The translations under genes and the position numbers were made by a program. A stretch of DNA of 11,902 nucleotides, taken from contig NZ_JAIVFR010000088.1 in NCBI RefSeq assembly GCF_020829685.1, positions 1 to 11,902 of the forward strand. Reading direction: 5' to 3'. Within the stretch, counting starts at the first letter, position 1. Each line of letters begins with the position of its first letter. Below are positions 11,052-11,902 of the stretch, one piece after another. Under the pieces are notes generated by a model. The model saw only the letters and a list, made by a program, of their open reading frames with translations. It was not told the DNA's origin and did not search any database. Source of the DNA: Nostoc sp. CHAB 5715. GTDB taxonomy: Bacteria > Cyanobacteriota > Cyanobacteriia > Cyanobacteriales > Nostocaceae.

Positions 11052-11902
11052 TTAATTAGCTTTTCCCAAGGCGATCGCTACTGAACCTGTGACTACTAAA
11101 CCCGCTCCGAATATTGTTATAAAAGTGAAGTTTTCTGATGGTATCCAATTAGGTGCAATAACTGATACAATTGCGACTGATATTAATGTCACAATGGGAG
11201 CTATGGCTATTACTGCACTCACTCGTGATGCTTCCCAATGTTCTAATGATTCGGCAAAAGCACCGTAAGCGATTAAAGTATTCAAAGCACAAAAAACCAG
11301 CATGAATAAATGGAAGCTATCAAGTATAAAAAGTGATTGTATTTTGGCTAGAGGAGTGAATAATAAAGCACAGCCCCCATAAATAATCAGCATGATGCTA
11401 GGGGAAGATAAAGATTGTAATAGCTGCTTTTGTGCCAAAGCATAAATAGCCCATGACGTTGCTCCTAGTGCAATCAAGACACTACCTAGTATGTATGTGC
11501 CATGTGTTGTAACTAAATTTGTTAATTGTTCTCGAAAAAATAAAACATAACCGCAAATCATGACACTGACACCAATCCATTGATACAGCCGATAACGTTC
11601 TTTAAAAACCACTAACCCTCCGAAACCAAATAAAAGGGTAGATAATTGAATGAGAACTTCAGCGTTAGCAGGCGATGTTAGTGCTAAACCTTGCATGAAC
11701 AGAAAGTAATTAATCCCTAAAAATAGTGTAGCGATCGCTAATAATTTCCAAGAAGCAGAACGCAGTTGTTCTAACTTTGGTAATTTACCACGTATTCCTA
11801 AATACACACCAAGCAGTAAAAATGATACCAAAAAGCGAAACCAAATGTCAGTATAGACATCAAGTACTTGCAGAGTTATTGCCAGAGCAATAGGTAAAAT
11901 TC
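11052..11902 (-). CDS. EamA/DMT-family transporter (5' end outside window)
   Basis: An integral membrane protein of the drug/metabolite transporter superfamily with EamA domains; members export amino acids, nucleotide-sugar-like metabolites or drugs, and the substrate here cannot be told. The frame is open to the right edge, giving about 282 residues with the N-terminus missing. The edge sequence ILPIALAITLQ...DIWFRFLVSFLLLGVYL fits the first helices of an EamA repeat, so the TTG at 11831 is not the true start. First-repeat signatures are NYFLFMQGLALTSPANAEVL and QLSTLLFGFGGLVVFKERY. The second repeat begins near GSVLIALGATSWAIYALAQK and includes NTLIAYGAFAESLEHWEASR and VSAVIAIAPIVTLISVAI. 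About nine hydrophobic segments are visible, close to the usual ten. It ends with TAA at 11052 and shares no operon with the hydrolase, 400 bp away. Confidence 0.9.
   Translation of the reverse strand, partial: ILPIALAITLQVLDVYTDIWFRFLVSFLLLGVYLGIRGKLPKLEQLRSASWKLLAIATLFLGINYFLFMQGLALTSPANAEVLIQLSTLLFGFGGLVVFKERYRLYQWIGVSVMICGYVLFFREQLTNLVTTHGTYILGSVLIALGATSWAIYALAQKQLLQSLSSPSIMLIIYGGCALLFTPLAKIQSLFILDSFHLFMLVFCALNTLIAYGAFAESLEHWEASRVSAVIAIAPIVTLISVAIVSVIAPNWIPSENFTFITIFGAGLVVTGSVAIALGKAN

Overview
The window looks like an accessory stretch of a filamentous heterocyst-forming cyanobacterium of the Nostoc type. The octamer GCGATCGC (HIP1) occurs about a dozen times in 11.9 kb. Heptameric short tandem repeats (CAAAATT, CCCAATG/T, ATTCTGA) and many palindromes fill the intergenic DNA. 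Most of the protein families seen (CyRepA1-like initiator, bluetail-type RTX protein, DUF1400 hydrolase) are typical of cyanobacteria. There is no rRNA, tRNA, CRISPR array or intact transposase gene.

Layout. 1-607 (minus): 5' part of a signal-peptide/membrane protein whose tail is an exact 54-bp tandem repeat running off the left edge. 608-1619: repeat-rich intergenic DNA. 1620-2903 (plus): truncated CyRepA1-type plasmid replication initiator, cut off just after its Walker A region by a heptamer repeat. 2935-4383 (plus): class I CPD photolyase. 4384-5027: packed repeats and hairpins. 5028-7082 (plus): secreted calcium-binding repeat protein with about 18 EF-hand-like/YD-like units, an RTX block and a bluetail-like C-terminus. 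7083-8050: a MITE-like element with TA duplication inside a remnant of a DUF1400 hydrolase gene, a second copy of a dispersed repeat, and the promoter/operator of the next operon. 8051-8622 (plus): ParD/ParE-like toxin-antitoxin pair overlapping by 4 bp. 8623-8939: nested palindromic element. 8940-10598 (minus): DUF1400 alpha/beta hydrolase with an in-frame stop in its signal peptide. 10650-11051: repeats. 11052-11902 (minus): EamA-family transporter running off the right edge.

The genes do not form one pathway. The common theme is genome plasticity: a broken plasmid-type initiator, a toxin-antitoxin module, a homogenised surface-protein repeat array, two ~140-bp direct repeats bracketing the RTX gene, a gene remnant split by a MITE, and coding tandem repeats. 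I see no convincing new multi-gene system. The most interesting items are the RTX repeat architecture, the MITE-split hydrolase remnant, the in-frame TGA in the hydrolase signal peptide, the photolyase lacking the usual middle tryptophan, and the direct repeats with a variable but still hairpin-forming centre.
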